Positions 52,217-61,198 of a DNA stretch of 64,000 bases are shown in pieces. The position numbers and the translations under genes are program-made. Origin of the DNA: Caulobacter sp. (GTDB taxonomy: Bacteria > Pseudomonadota > Alphaproteobacteria > Caulobacterales > Caulobacteraceae); assembly GCA_017745235.1 (NCBI GenBank), contig JAGHZU010000009.1, positions 149,376-213,375 on the forward strand, written 5' to 3'. The notes beneath the pieces are model-generated. The model was not told the DNA's origin, did not search any database, and worked only from the letters and a program-made list of their open reading frames with translations. Positions within the stretch are counted from its first letter, which is position 1. Each line of letters begins with the position of its first letter.

Positions 52217-53481
52217 CGGCGATCGATTCGGCCTCGACGACGCCCTCGCCCCCGTCGTTCCGGGATCTTTGGCTGGGCGGCGTGGCCCTGTTCGTGGTGG
52301 TGGTCACGCTGCTGCTGGCCTATCTGGCCCCGCTGGGATTCGCCCCGCTGATCTCACTGGCTGGCCTGCTGGCTCTCCCGGGCGTCCGCCTGACCCGCAC
52401 GACGGCGCCGCCGTTGCTGATCCTGCTGGCGCTGGCGATCTGGGCGGCGGCGAGCATGAGCTGGAGCCCCGACGCCGTAGCCTTCTCCGCGCTGAAGAAG
52501 TACGGCGACTTCGAGAAGCTGACGGCTGCGAAGCTGTTCCTGCAGTTGCTCACCTATGGCGCGGCCGTGGTGGCCCTGCGCCGCCTGTCTCCTCCGGCGT
52601 CCCATCGCGCGGCGACGGTCCTGGCCTGGGGGCTGGTGGCGTTGAGCGCGGTGGTACTGATCGACGCCCTGGGCGGGGCGGGGATCTATCAGTATCTGCG
52701 CGTCCTGACCGGCGACCCCATCCGACCGGACCTGGCCATGGTCAAGGTGTCGACGGCGACCTACGCGATGACCCTGCTGATCTGGCCGGTGTCGCTGATC
52801 CTGTCGCGGCGCCATGTCGCCCCGATGGTGACGCTCTTCCTGATCGCCGCCCTCGTGGTCTCGGCCAAGATCGTCAGCTCCGACGCCTGCCTGCTGGCCC
52901 TGATCGTCGGCCTGTTCGCCTGGGGGCTGGTGCGCCTGGCGGGCAAGACGGGCGCGCGGATCCTGATCGCCCTGGTGGCCATTCCGTTCATTCTGGCGCC
53001 GCTGGCGGTGCTGGTGGGCGTCGAGACGGGCCTGGTCAACAAGCTGCATCAGCTGGTCCCGCCGTCGTGGGACGCGCGCCTGAACATCTGGACGTTTGCC
53101 GCGGACCACGTCCAGACCCATCCGTTCCGGGGCTGGGGCCTGGACGCCAGCCGCACGTTCGGCGACGCCATTCCCCTGCATACCCACAACGCCCAGCTTC
53201 AGCTGTGGCTTGAGCTGGGCGCCATCGGCGCGGCCCTGGCGGGGATCTTCTTCTGCTGGATGGCCTATGGCGTGCTGCGCCTGGTGGACCGATCGCGAGG
53301 CGAGGCCGCCGCCGCCGCCGGCTCCCTGGTCAGCTACCTGGTGATCGGCGCTCTCAGCTTCGGCGTCTGGCAGGAATGGTGGATCGCCCTGGGAGCCATC
53401 ACCTTGATCGCCCTGGGCCTGATCCCGGCGGGTGCGCCCGAGGTGACGTCCCAATTGGACGAACTTTCCTCGTTTGGGTGA
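52213..53481 (+). CDS. O-antigen ligase/polymerase family membrane protein
   Basis: A 422-aa polytopic protein with about ten membrane helices and the Wzy_C-type motif region: a periplasmic loop with WDARLNIWTFAADHVQTHPF, GWGLDAS and the His of IPLHTHNAQLQLWLELG. Family members join or polymerise O-antigen or related glycans at the periplasmic face. The start overlaps gor (ATGA), although no metabolic link with glutathione is evident. No other envelope-glycan gene is near. Confidence 0.85.
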   Translation: MTAIDSASTTPSPPSFRDLWLGGVALFVVVVTLLLAYLAPLGFAPLISLAGLLALPGVRLTRTTAPPLLILLALAIWAAASMSWSPDAVAFSALKKYGDFEKLTAAKLFLQLLTYGAAVVALRRLSPPASHRAATVLAWGLVALSAVVLIDALGGAGIYQYLRVLTGDPIRPDLAMVKVSTATYAMTLLIWPVSLILSRRHVAPMVTLFLIAALVVSAKIVSSDACLLALIVGLFAWGLVRLAGKTGARILIALVAIPFILAPLAVLVGVETGLVNKLHQLVPPSWDARLNIWTFAADHVQTHPFRGWGLDASRTFGDAIPLHTHNAQLQLWLELGAIGAALAGIFFCWMAYGVLRLVDRSRGEAAAAAGSLVSYLVIGALSFGVWQEWWIALGAITLIALGLIPAGAPEVTSQLDELSSFG

Positions 53482-53564
53482 TTTCGCCGCCCGCCTGGCA
53501 ATGATTTTGCCTTTCGGCCCCGCTTGGGATAAAAGCCGCTCCTTTTCGAGAACCTGAGACCGTC

Positions 53565-54944
53565 ATGACCGCCCGCTGGACCCCGTCGACCTGGAGAGCA
53601 AAACCCGCCAAGCACATCCCGTCCGACTATCCGGACGCGGGCGCTGTCGAGCGGGTGGAGCAGACGCTTCGCCAGATGCCGCCGCTGGTCTTCGCGGGCG
53701 AGGCGCGTCGGCTCAAGCACCTGCTGGGCGACGTGGCCGAGGGCCGCGCCTTCCTGCTGCAAGGCGGCGACTGCGCCGAAAGCTTCAAGGAATTCCACGC
53801 CGACAACATCCGCGACACCTTCCGTCTGATCCTGCAGATGGCGGTGGTGCTGACGTTCGCCGGCGGCAAGCCGGTGGTGAAGGTGGGCCGCATCGCCGGC
53901 CAGTTCGCCAAGCCGCGCTCCGAGCCGATCGAGACCGTCGGCGACGTCACCCTGCCGTCCTATCGTGGCGACATCATCAACGGCATGGACTTCAACGAGC
54001 AGGACCGCCTGCCCGACCCGGATCGTCTGCTGAAGGCCTACGGACAGTCGGCCGCCACGCTGAACCTGCTGCGCGCGTTCGCCAGCGGCGGCTATGCCGA
54101 TCTCTACAATATCCATCGCTGGACCCTGGGCTTCGTGGGCGACAGCCCGCAGGGCGCGCGGTATCGCGAACTGTCGGAGAAGATCTCCGAGGCCCTGACC
54201 TTCATGTCGGCCGTCGGCGTCACGCCCGACACCCAGCCCGACCTGCGCCGGGTCGAGTTCTTCACCAGCCACGAAGCCCTGCTGCTGGGCTTCGAGGAAG
54301 CCATGACTCGCGTCGATAGCACCTCCGGCGACTGGTACGACACCAGCGCCCACCTGCTGTGGATCGGCGAGCGCACCCGCCAGCTGGACGGCGCCCACAT
54401 CGAGTTCATGAAGGGCGTGAAGAACCCGATCGGCCTGAAGTGCGGCCCGACGATGGAGGGCGACGACCTGCTGCGCCTGATCGACGTGCTGAACCCCAAC
54501 AACGAACCGGGCCGCCTGACCCTCTACGGCCGTTTCGGCTCCGACAAGATCGCTGACCGCCTGCCGCGCCTGATGAAGGCCACCAAGTCGGCCGGCCGCT
54601 CGGTGGTCTGGGCCACCGACCCGATGCACGGCAACACGCTGAAGGCCTCGACCGGCTACAAGACCCGTCCGTTCGATCGCATCCTGTCGGAGGTGAAGAG
54701 CTTCGTGGAGATCGCCCAGGCAGAGGGCGTCCACCCGGGCGGCGTGCACCTGGAGATGACCGGCCAGAACGTGACCGAATGCCTGGGCGGCGCCCGCGCG
54801 GTGTCGGAAACCGATCTTGCCGATCGCTACCACACCCACTGCGATCCGCGTCTGAACGGCGAGCAGGCCCTGGAACTGGCCTTCCTGGTGGCCGAGAAAC
54901 TGAAAGCCGCGCGCGACGACCAGCGTCGCCTTGCGGCGGGATAA
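53565..54944 (+). CDS. 3-deoxy-7-phosphoheptulonate (DAHP) synthase, class II
   Basis: First enzyme of the shikimate pathway (PEP + erythrose-4-P to DAHP); 459 aa, class II length. Begins [73 protein letters not shown] and [11 protein letters not shown] are the class II landmarks. No fused chorismate mutase. The 83-base upstream gap holds its likely promoter. Confidence 0.95.
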   Translation: MTARWTPSTWRAKPAKHIPSDYPDAGAVERVEQTLRQMPPLVFAGEARRLKHLLGDVAEGRAFLLQGGDCAESFKEFHADNIRDTFRLILQMAVVLTFAGGKPVVKVGRIAGQFAKPRSEPIETVGDVTLPSYRGDIINGMDFNEQDRLPDPDRLLKAYGQSAATLNLLRAFASGGYADLYNIHRWTLGFVGDSPQGARYRELSEKISEALTFMSAVGVTPDTQPDLRRVEFFTSHEALLLGFEEAMTRVDSTSGDWYDTSAHLLWIGERTRQLDGAHIEFMKGVKNPIGLKCGPTMEGDDLLRLIDVLNPNNEPGRLTLYGRFGSDKIADRLPRLMKATKSAGRSVVWATDPMHGNTLKASTGYKTRPFDRILSEVKSFVEIAQAEGVHPGGVHLEMTGQNVTECLGGARAVSETDLADRYHTHCDPRLNGEQALELAFLVAEKLKAARDDQRRLAAG

Positions 54945-54986
54945 CGCAGGTCTTCGAATTCCTGGCGCCGCCTTGGGCGCGGGTGT

Positions 54987-55010
54987 AGCCTCCTTCCTAG
55001 GAAGGAGGCT
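54987..55010 (+). promoter_or_regulatory. 24-base perfect palindrome containing the ribosome site of the next gene
   Basis: AGCCTCCTTCCT is followed directly by its reverse complement AGGAAGGAGGCT. The right arm contains AAGGAGG (55002-55008), the ribosome site of the protease gene starting eight bases later at 55017. In RNA the site could be hidden by pairing with the left arm. It might also act as a terminator for the DAHP synthase gene, but no T-run follows. Confidence 0.6.
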
Positions 55011-55016
55011 GTTCCC

Positions 55017-55955
55017 ATGGACAGTTCCCGGGGCTCTTGGCCCACATTTTCCAGGCGCGCGGCGATCGCGGTCGGCGCCCTGGCCGCCGCGCCGGCCCTC
55101 TCGGCCCACGCGTTCAACCTGCCTGAGACTCCGCCGCCCGATCCGCTCAAGCGTCTGGACACCGCCCGACGCCTGACGGTGGAGGTCTCGATCGATGGCG
55201 AGGGGCCTTATCCGTTCCTGGTCGACACCGGAGCCAGCACCTCGGTGATCTCGGCCGATCTGGTCGCGGCTCGGGGGCTGAAGGTCGGCGGGCAGACCAA
55301 CCTGCACAGCATCACCGGCGTCCAGGCCGTCGAAACGGTGGTCGTCGACGAGGTGGGGGTAGGGCGGCGCATCCGCCGCCACCTGACCATGACCGTGTTG
55401 CCGGCCGAGAACCTGGAAGCTTCGGGCATCCTCGGCCTGGACTGGCTGGGTTCGCAGGGCCTGCTGCTGGACTTCGCCGCACAGAAGATGCGGGTCGGGG
55501 CCGGGTTGCCCTACCGCGACGGGCGCACGGTGACGGTGCCGATCGACATGCGCCAGAACGGCCTGAGCCTGTTGCGGGGCGGCGTGCCGGGCGGCAGCGC
55601 CCTGGTGTTCCTTGACACCGGCTCGACCACCACGGTGGGCAACATGGCCCTGCTGGAGCTGGCCCAGGACAACCGCGCCATCATCAGCGACTGGACCGAC
55701 GTGGCCCTGCGCAGCGTCACCGGCCAGGTGTTCAACGGCCGGCTGGCCACGCTGAAACTGCTGCGGATGGGAGATATCCGTCTGCGCAACGTGCCTGTCG
55801 TCTTTGGGCCGGTGCACACCTTCCGCTACTGGGGAATCGACGAGGGTCCGGCGATCCTGGTCGGGTCGGACGTGATGCGGGCCTTCGATTCCGTGTCTCT
55901 GGATTTCGCCCGCAACCAGGTGCACTTCCGCGTCCACGACACCCGGGGGGCCTAA
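55017..55955 (+). CDS. Exported retropepsin-like aspartic protease with two DTG motifs
   Basis: A 312-aa protein with a Tat-like signal (SRRAAIAVGALAAAPALSAH). Two retropepsin-like halves in one chain: FLVDTGASTSVIS near residue 66 and VFLDTGSTTTVGN near 200, with hydrophobic-Gly segments ILGLDWLG and ILVGSDVM after each. Active aspartic proteases need two such Asp motifs, usually from a dimer; here one chain supplies both. Substrate unknown; periplasmic. Confidence 0.82.
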   Translation: MDSSRGSWPTFSRRAAIAVGALAAAPALSAHAFNLPETPPPDPLKRLDTARRLTVEVSIDGEGPYPFLVDTGASTSVISADLVAARGLKVGGQTNLHSITGVQAVETVVVDEVGVGRRIRRHLTMTVLPAENLEASGILGLDWLGSQGLLLDFAAQKMRVGAGLPYRDGRTVTVPIDMRQNGLSLLRGGVPGGSALVFLDTGSTTTVGNMALLELAQDNRAIISDWTDVALRSVTGQVFNGRLATLKLLRMGDIRLRNVPVVFGPVHTFRYWGIDEGPAILVGSDVMRAFDSVSLDFARNQVHFRVHDTRGA

Positions 55956-56012
55956 GCCAAGCTTGACCCGCCGCGCGGCGCTCTCCAATGGTTGTTTGAA
56001 TGGAGTGCGTCG

Positions 56013-57806
56013 ATGAGTTTTGCGGCTAGGCTGAAGCGAGAAGTGCGATTTCTGAAGGGACTCACGCGCACCTTGAAGCGCGTGAACTCGATCGCGCCCG
56101 ACAGCGAGAATCTGATCTGCGACGACCTGGAGGCCGCGGTCGACAAGTGGCGCGACAGCCGGGCGATCACCTGCGAAGGGCGCACGGTCACCTATGCCGA
56201 GCTGGACGCCATCGCCAATCGCTACGCCCACTGGGCCAAGGGGCAGGGGATCACCCGCGGCGAGACCGTGGCGCTGTTCATGCCCAACCGATTGGAATAC
56301 CTGGCCATCTGGTACGGCCTGTCCAAGGTCGGGGTGGCCACCGCCCTGATCAACAACCAGCTCACGGGCGCGCCGCTGGCGCACTGCCTGAACATCTCCA
56401 ACGCCCTGCACTGCATCGTCGACGCCGAGACGTCGGTCTGCTTCGAGGAGGTGAAGGGCCAGCTGGGACGCCACGTCCAGCAGTGGGTCCTGGGCGGCGA
56501 GGCGCATGGCGAGCAACGCGACCTGGGCAATGCGCTCAAGAGCTGCAGCCAGCTGCGTCCCGACCGCCTGACGGCCCGCAACGGCCTGACCGCCAAGGAC
56601 ACCGCGCTCTACATCTTCACCAGCGGCACGACCGGCCTGCCCAAGGCCGCGCGCATCACCCACATGCGAGCCCAGCTCTACATGCGCGGTTTCGCCGGCT
56701 CGACCGACTCGCGCGCCAGCGACCGCATCTACGTGACCCTGCCGCTCTACCACGCCACCGGAGGCCTCTGCGCGATGGGCGCGGGCCTGCTGAACGGCGG
56801 CTCGATCGTGCTGCGCAAGAAGTTTTCGGCCACGCACTTCTGGAACGACATCCGCGCCGAGAACTGCACCATGTTCGTCTATATCGGCGAGCTGTGCCGC
56901 TACCTGGCCAACCAGCCGCCCAGCGACAGCGACGGCGACCACAAGATCCGCCTGATCTTCGGCAATGGGCTGCGTCCGGACGTCTGGGACACCATGCTCG
57001 ACCGCTTCAAGGTGGGCGGGGTGCTGGAGTTCTACGGCGCGACCGAGGGCAACGTCTCGCTGTTCAACTTCGACGGCCGCCGCGGCGCCATCGGCCGGGT
57101 GCCCGGCTACCTGAAGAAGAAGTTCAACATCCGGATCGTGAAGTTCGACGTCGAGACCGACATGCCCGTGCGCGGCCCCAACGGCTGCTGCATCGAGGCC
57201 GCGCCTGGCGAGATCGGCGAGTGCATCGGCCACATCGCCGCCGACGCCCGCTCCAACTTCACCGGTTACGCCGACAAGGCCGCCACCGAGAAGAAGATCC
57301 TGCACGACGTCTTCGCCAAGGGCGACGCCTGGTTCCGCACGGGCGACCTGATGCGGGCCGACAGCGACGGCTATCTCTATTTCGTCGACCGCATCGGCGA
57401 CACCTTCCGCTGGAAGGGCGAGAACGTCGCCACCAGCGAGGTGTCCGAGCGCCTTTCGGGAGTACCGGGCGTGCGCGAAGTCAACGTCTACGGCGTGCCG
57501 ATCGGCGATCTGGACGGCAAGGCGGGCATGGCGTCGCTGGTCGTGGGGCCCGAATTCGAGGTCGAGGCGCTGGCTGAGCATGTCGACCGCGAACTTCCCA
57601 CCTACGCCCGTCCGGTCTTCGTGCGCCTGCAGCCCGAGATCGAGACCACCGGCACGTTCAAGTACCGCAAGATCGACCTGGTCCAGGAAGGCTTCGACCC
57701 CGCCAAGATCAAGGATCCGCTGTATTTCCGCGAGCCGGGCAAGGGTTACATCAAGCTGACCAAGGCCGTGCACGGCAAGATCCTGGCCGGCGCCTACAAG
57801 CTCTAG
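56013..57806 (+). CDS. Very-long-chain-type acyl-CoA synthetase
   Basis: A 597-aa ANL-superfamily enzyme of the FATP/very-long-chain type activating fatty acids to CoA esters. AMP motif YIFTSGTTGLPKAARITHMR, FYGATEGNVSLFNFDGR, FRTGDLMRADSDGYLYFVDR, DTFRWKGENVATSEV; the C-terminal end KLTKAVHGKILAGAYKL is typical of this subgroup. The start MSFAARLKREV follows a weak GGAGTGCG site. Followed by an alpha/beta hydrolase after 25 bases. Confidence 0.92.
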   Translation: MSFAARLKREVRFLKGLTRTLKRVNSIAPDSENLICDDLEAAVDKWRDSRAITCEGRTVTYAELDAIANRYAHWAKGQGITRGETVALFMPNRLEYLAIWYGLSKVGVATALINNQLTGAPLAHCLNISNALHCIVDAETSVCFEEVKGQLGRHVQQWVLGGEAHGEQRDLGNALKSCSQLRPDRLTARNGLTAKDTALYIFTSGTTGLPKAARITHMRAQLYMRGFAGSTDSRASDRIYVTLPLYHATGGLCAMGAGLLNGGSIVLRKKFSATHFWNDIRAENCTMFVYIGELCRYLANQPPSDSDGDHKIRLIFGNGLRPDVWDTMLDRFKVGGVLEFYGATEGNVSLFNFDGRRGAIGRVPGYLKKKFNIRIVKFDVETDMPVRGPNGCCIEAAPGEIGECIGHIAADARSNFTGYADKAATEKKILHDVFAKGDAWFRTGDLMRADSDGYLYFVDRIGDTFRWKGENVATSEVSERLSGVPGVREVNVYGVPIGDLDGKAGMASLVVGPEFEVEALAEHVDRELPTYARPVFVRLQPEIETTGTFKYRKIDLVQEGFDPAKIKDPLYFREPGKGYIKLTKAVHGKILAGAYKL

Positions 57807-57831
57807 TCCGCGCCGGCGGGGGGGAGGGGAC

Positions 57832-58680
57832 GTGGCGAGCGAGCGGCTTTCCAGACTCCTGGCCGCCCTGGCCGACCTGGGCTCGCCCCTGGCCCTGTTC
57901 GCCGCCGTCGTTCCCAAGGATCCCGCCCGCGTCGTGGCGCGCGGCGTCGCCTACGGGAGCGGACCGCGCCAGACGCTGGACGCCTATGCGCCCAAGGCGG
58001 AGGTCCAAGGCGCGCCCGTGGCGATCTTTCTCTACGGCGGTTCGTGGGATTCGGGCCGTCGTCAGGACTACGGCTGGGCAGGCCGGGCGCTGGCGGCCCA
58101 GGGTTTCCTGGCCCTCGTGCCCGACTACCGCCTGTTCCCCGACCTCTATCCCAGCTTCCTCGAGGACGGGGCCCAGGCCGTGCGCTGGGTGGTCGACAAC
58201 GCCGCGCGCCTGGGCGGCGATCCGGCGCGCGTCGTCCTGATCGGCCACTCCGCCGGGGCCTACAACGCCGCCATGCTGGCCCTAGACGGACGCTGGCTGA
58301 AAGCGGTCGGGGTCGACCCGGCCGTGGTGAAGGCCTGGGCGGGCCTGTCGGGCCCGTACGACTTCCTGCCGCTGGACAGCCCGATCACCAAGCGCACGTT
58401 CGGGCGCATCGAAGACCTGCCCGCCACCCAGCCGGCCCGCTACGTCCGGGCCGACGCGCCGCCGGCCTTCCTGGCCTCGGGCGATCCCGACGTCACCGTC
58501 AAGCCGCGCCACACCCGCCGTCTGGGCAAGGCGCTGGGCGAGGCGGGCGCACGCGTCGAGGTGCGGCTCTATCCGGGGCTGGGGCACGCGGGACCGCTTC
58601 TGGCCCTGTCGCGGCCCATGCGGCGGAAGGCGCCCGTGCTGGCCGAGATGGCGGCTTTCCTGAAGTCGGCCCTAGCCTGA
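57832..58680 (+). CDS. Alpha/beta hydrolase (carboxylesterase/lipase-like)
   Basis: A 282-aa serine hydrolase of the carboxylesterase/BD-FAE-like group: oxyanion segment FLYGGSWDSGRRQDY, nucleophile in GHSAGAYNAAM, Asp in SGDPDVTVKPRHT and His in GLGHAGPL. GTG start after GGGGAGGGGAC. Probably in one transcript with the acyl-CoA synthetase; substrate is an ester of unknown type. Confidence 0.88.
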   Translation: MASERLSRLLAALADLGSPLALFAAVVPKDPARVVARGVAYGSGPRQTLDAYAPKAEVQGAPVAIFLYGGSWDSGRRQDYGWAGRALAAQGFLALVPDYRLFPDLYPSFLEDGAQAVRWVVDNAARLGGDPARVVLIGHSAGAYNAAMLALDGRWLKAVGVDPAVVKAWAGLSGPYDFLPLDSPITKRTFGRIEDLPATQPARYVRADAPPAFLASGDPDVTVKPRHTRRLGKALGEAGARVEVRLYPGLGHAGPLLALSRPMRRKAPVLAEMAAFLKSALA

Positions 58681-58812
58681 GGGCCTTCCTCCGCGCCGCA
58701 GTGCGATTGAACGGCCGCGCCATCCTGTCTATATGGCCTGACTGATCGCGGGTCATGTGTGTGGCGGCCCGAGAAATCCCTCTGAATTACAAAAGGATAA
58801 TGGGATATCGCC

Positions 58813-59169
58813 ATGCTGCTGACGATGATGAAGGCCAAGCTTCACCGCGCCACCGTCACCCAGGCCGACCTCGATTACGAGGGCTCGATCGCCATTGACC
58901 GCGATCTGCTGGACGCCTCGGGCATCCTGCCCAACGAGCAGGTCGACGTGCTGAACATCACCACCGGCGCCCGTTTCACCACCTACGCCATCGAAGCCCC
59001 GCGCGGCTCCAAGGTGATCGGCGTCAACGGGGCGGCCGCCCGCCTGGTGCAGAAGAACGATACGGTGATCGTCGTCACCTACTGCCAGATGCCGGCCGAG
59101 GAGGCTCGCAACTACAGCCCCACCGTGGTGCTGCTGGAAGACGGCAACCGCATCAAGAAGGCGGCCTGA
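58813..59169 (+). CDS. panD: Aspartate 1-decarboxylase proenzyme
   Basis: Produces beta-alanine for pantothenate/CoA; 118 aa. Self-cleavage site Gly24-Ser25 in YEGSIAID generates the pyruvoyl group, with numbering identical to E. coli PanD, which supports the ATG at 58813. Also KLHRATVT and [16 protein letters not shown]. Confidence 0.96.
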   Translation: MLLTMMKAKLHRATVTQADLDYEGSIAIDRDLLDASGILPNEQVDVLNITTGARFTTYAIEAPRGSKVIGVNGAAARLVQKNDTVIVVTYCQMPAEEARNYSPTVVLLEDGNRIKKAA

Positions 59170-59171
59170 GG

Positions 59172-59636
59172 GTGCGGGCGGCCCTCGCCACGCTGAGCCT
59201 GCTGGTCCTGGGCCTGACCGCCTGCGGCCCCAAGCTGCCGGAGGGGATCGACGAAGCCCAGCTGTCGGAAGCCGTCGGCCGGGCCATCGGCGGGCCCAAC
59301 ACCTGCGTGTTGATCGGCGACGCCAAGGGGCGCCAGGCTTGGCGCGGCGGGGCCTATGTCAGCTGCGCCCGCAACCTGCCGGCCTGCGACGGCACGACCA
59401 CCACGACCGAGAACGCCCTGAAGGCCTGGGCGGGCAAGCCGGCGCGCTTCGTCAGCTGCCCCAGCAGCGCCGACGGCGTCAACAGCGTGGGCTGGGCCAT
59501 GGGACCGGTGCCCACCGGCGAGGGCAAGCCGCCCCGCAACCTCTCCTACGTGGCGATGATGGAGGGCGACCGCGCCCTGCCGGGCCGCGAGGTGCAGGAG
59601 CGTGTCGAGCGCGCCTTCAAGAAGGCCGGCTTCTAG
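59172..59636 (+). CDS. Hypothetical lipoprotein
   Basis: A 154-aa protein with a lipoprotein signal (LSLLVLGLTAC). The mature part has several cysteines (NTCVLIG, VSCARNLPACDG, FVSCPSS) that may form disulfides. GTG start two bases after the panD stop, with GAGG-type context inside the panD end. Family not recognised; no functional link to panD is evident. Confidence 0.68.
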   Translation: MRAALATLSLLVLGLTACGPKLPEGIDEAQLSEAVGRAIGGPNTCVLIGDAKGRQAWRGGAYVSCARNLPACDGTTTTTENALKAWAGKPARFVSCPSSADGVNSVGWAMGPVPTGEGKPPRNLSYVAMMEGDRALPGREVQERVERAFKKAGF

Positions 59637-59650
59637 CCGCCCAAACGAAA

Positions 59651-59678
59651 AACGCCGCGACCGAATGGTCGCGGCGTT
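59651..59678. terminator. Bidirectional rho-independent terminator
   Basis: Perfect 12-bp stem AACGCCGCGACC/GGTCGCGGCGTT with GAAT loop, preceded by an A-run and followed by TTCCTTCTTTCC, between the convergent lipoprotein and SIMPL genes. Works in both directions by sequence. Confidence 0.85.
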
Positions 59679-59704
59679 CCTTCTTTCCGGCGTGTCGCCC
59701 TGGC

Positions 59705-60442
59705 TTACTTCGCCAGTTCGTAGGTGGCCGAGACGTCGATGCGCACCTTCAGCTCGCCGCCCGAGACCGGGCTGGAATCGGCTTCCATGCGCTTGGCCAT
59801 CGCGAACATCGGCACGGGCGGAGCGGGGGTGTAGCCGCCGCCTTCGCCGATGTTGACCAGGCGCACGATCTTGTAGCCGGTGGCCTTGGCGTAGAGGTCG
59901 GCCTTGGTCTGCAGCGCGCGCACGGCGTCCAGGCGCGCGGCGTCCTCGGCCGCCTGCGGGTTCTGCAGGCCGAAGCTGATCCCGCCCACATTGGTGGCGC
60001 CGGCGTTGACCGTGGCGTCGACCGTCTGGCCCAGCTTGGCCAGGTCGCGCACCTGGATCGTCACCTGGTTGCTGGCCTGGTAGCCGTTCAGCTTGGGCGG
60101 CTGGTTCTGCTCGTACACGTACTGCGGATTGACGTTCAGGTTCGAGGTCTGGATGTCGCGCTCGGCCACGCCGGCCTTCTTCAGAGCCGCGACCACCTTG
60201 TTCATCTGGGCGGCGTTGGCGCTCAGGGCGGCGGCGGCCGTCGGGGCGTCGTTCTGCACGCCCAGGGTGATGGTGGCCATGTCGGGCGCGATCTTGGTCT
60301 CGCCGGTGGCCGACAGGTTCAGGGTCGTGGCGCGGAACGCCGCGTCCGGGGCGCTCTGGGCGAAGGCGGGCAGGGCGGCCGCGGCGGCCAGCAGAACCCC
60401 GGCCAGGGCGATCGGGGCGGTGCGGGAAATCATGGCGGTCAT
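59705..60442 (-). CDS. SIMPL-domain (YggE/DUF541) periplasmic protein
   Basis: A 245-aa exported protein: signal peptide (SRTAPIALAGVLLAAAAALP), then the SIMPL domain with LNLSATGETKIAPDMATITL, NAAQMNKVVAALKKAGV, IQTSNLNVNPQY and a C-terminal VRIDVSATYEL. YggE-type proteins are linked to oxidative-stress tolerance; the biochemical role is unknown. ATG 60442 has AGGAG upstream; earlier in-frame codons lack signal character. Confidence 0.88.
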   Translation of the reverse strand: MTAMISRTAPIALAGVLLAAAAALPAFAQSAPDAAFRATTLNLSATGETKIAPDMATITLGVQNDAPTAAAALSANAAQMNKVVAALKKAGVAERDIQTSNLNVNPQYVYEQNQPPKLNGYQASNQVTIQVRDLAKLGQTVDATVNAGATNVGGISFGLQNPQAAEDAARLDAVRALQTKADLYAKATGYKIVRLVNIGEGGGYTPAPPVPMFAMAKRMEADSSPVSGGELKVRIDVSATYELAK

Positions 60443-60616
60443 GGCGTCTTTTTTCTCCTGGGCGTCGATCGCCGGCCTACGGGGCAAGCTGGATCGACAC
60501 CTGACACCGCCTCCATGACAGGCTCAACCTGAACCGGACCTTTAAGCCGCGTGCAGCCCATGCTAATCGACCCGTCCTCCCGCGAGGGCGCGCCCAACGC
60601 CCGCGTCGTGCATCGG

Positions 60617-60692
60617 GGGCCTGTAGCTCAATGGTTAGAGCCGACCGCTCATAACGGTCTGGTTGGGGGTTCGAGTCCCTCCAGGCCTACCA
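60617..60692 (+). tRNA. tRNA with CAT anticodon (Met elongator or Ile2)
   Basis: Acceptor GGGCCTG/CAGGCCT (first pair G-U), D-arm GCTCAATGGTTAGAGC, anticodon stem GACCG/CGGTC with loop CTCATAA giving CAT, T-arm GGGGGTTCGAGTCCCTC, encoded CCA. The lack of an unpaired first base argues against initiator tRNA. CAT is shared by elongator Met and by Ile2, whose C34 is modified to lysidine; the sequence alone does not let me choose. Confidence 0.93.
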
Positions 60693-60754
60693 CCTCTTCC
60701 CCATGACAATCCGTCACGGCTACCGCCGGCGCCGACTCAGGCTAGGTCGCGGCC

Positions 60755-61039
60755 ATGGACCAGGATGAGATCAACCGGCAGCTCGATTCGATGGCGGCCG
60801 AGGCCGCGGCGGCGGGGGACGATGGGCTTTTGCCGGGGCTGATCTATCTGCATCCGGACACCTACATACGCCACGCGATCCGCACGACGACGACCAGTCC
60901 GATCCGCGGCATGCGGCTTCGAGGGATCCGCGTCTGGGTGTCGCGCGAGTTCGAGGACAGGATCGCGCCCCGCAAGGACCTGTCGGCCCTGGATCCCGAT
61001 ATGCTGGGCGCGTTCGAGGACCTGGAGCCCCTGGCCTAG
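60755..61039 (+). CDS. Hypothetical protein, 94 aa
   Basis: Small soluble protein starting MDQDEINRQLDSMAAEAAAA, with LIYLHPDTYIRHAIRT and a C-terminal acidic stretch DPDMLGAFEDLEPLA. No membrane segment or signal, no family recognised. Lies between a tRNA and a terminator-like hairpin, so probably its own transcript. Confidence 0.6.
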   Translation: MDQDEINRQLDSMAAEAAAAGDDGLLPGLIYLHPDTYIRHAIRTTTTSPIRGMRLRGIRVWVSREFEDRIAPRKDLSALDPDMLGAFEDLEPLA

Positions 61040-61043
61040 GACC

Positions 61044-61065
61044 CCCGGGGTTCCACCGGGTTTTT
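61044..61065 (+). terminator. Terminator after the 94-aa hypothetical gene
   Basis: Stem CCCGG/CCGGG with a 7-base loop followed directly by TTTTT, five bases after the stop codon. Short stem but correct form for a rho-independent terminator. Confidence 0.55.
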
Positions 61066-61198
61066 CCGGCAATCGCACGCGGTGAAACCAGGGTAAGGCC
61101 CTATGGAAGGGTGGCGGCGCGCCGATCACTCTGGCGGCGCGGATCCCGGCGCCAGGCCACCGTGATCGGCCTGGTTCAACCGCCCGGACACCCCGAAC

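Noticed and set aside
53334..57917. A 1527-codon open frame on the minus strand
   Set aside because: It lies opposite DAHP synthase, the aspartic protease and acyl-CoA synthetase, all of which have strong family motifs. Its translation is low-complexity and motif-free; long antisense frames are expected in G+C-rich codon-biased DNA.
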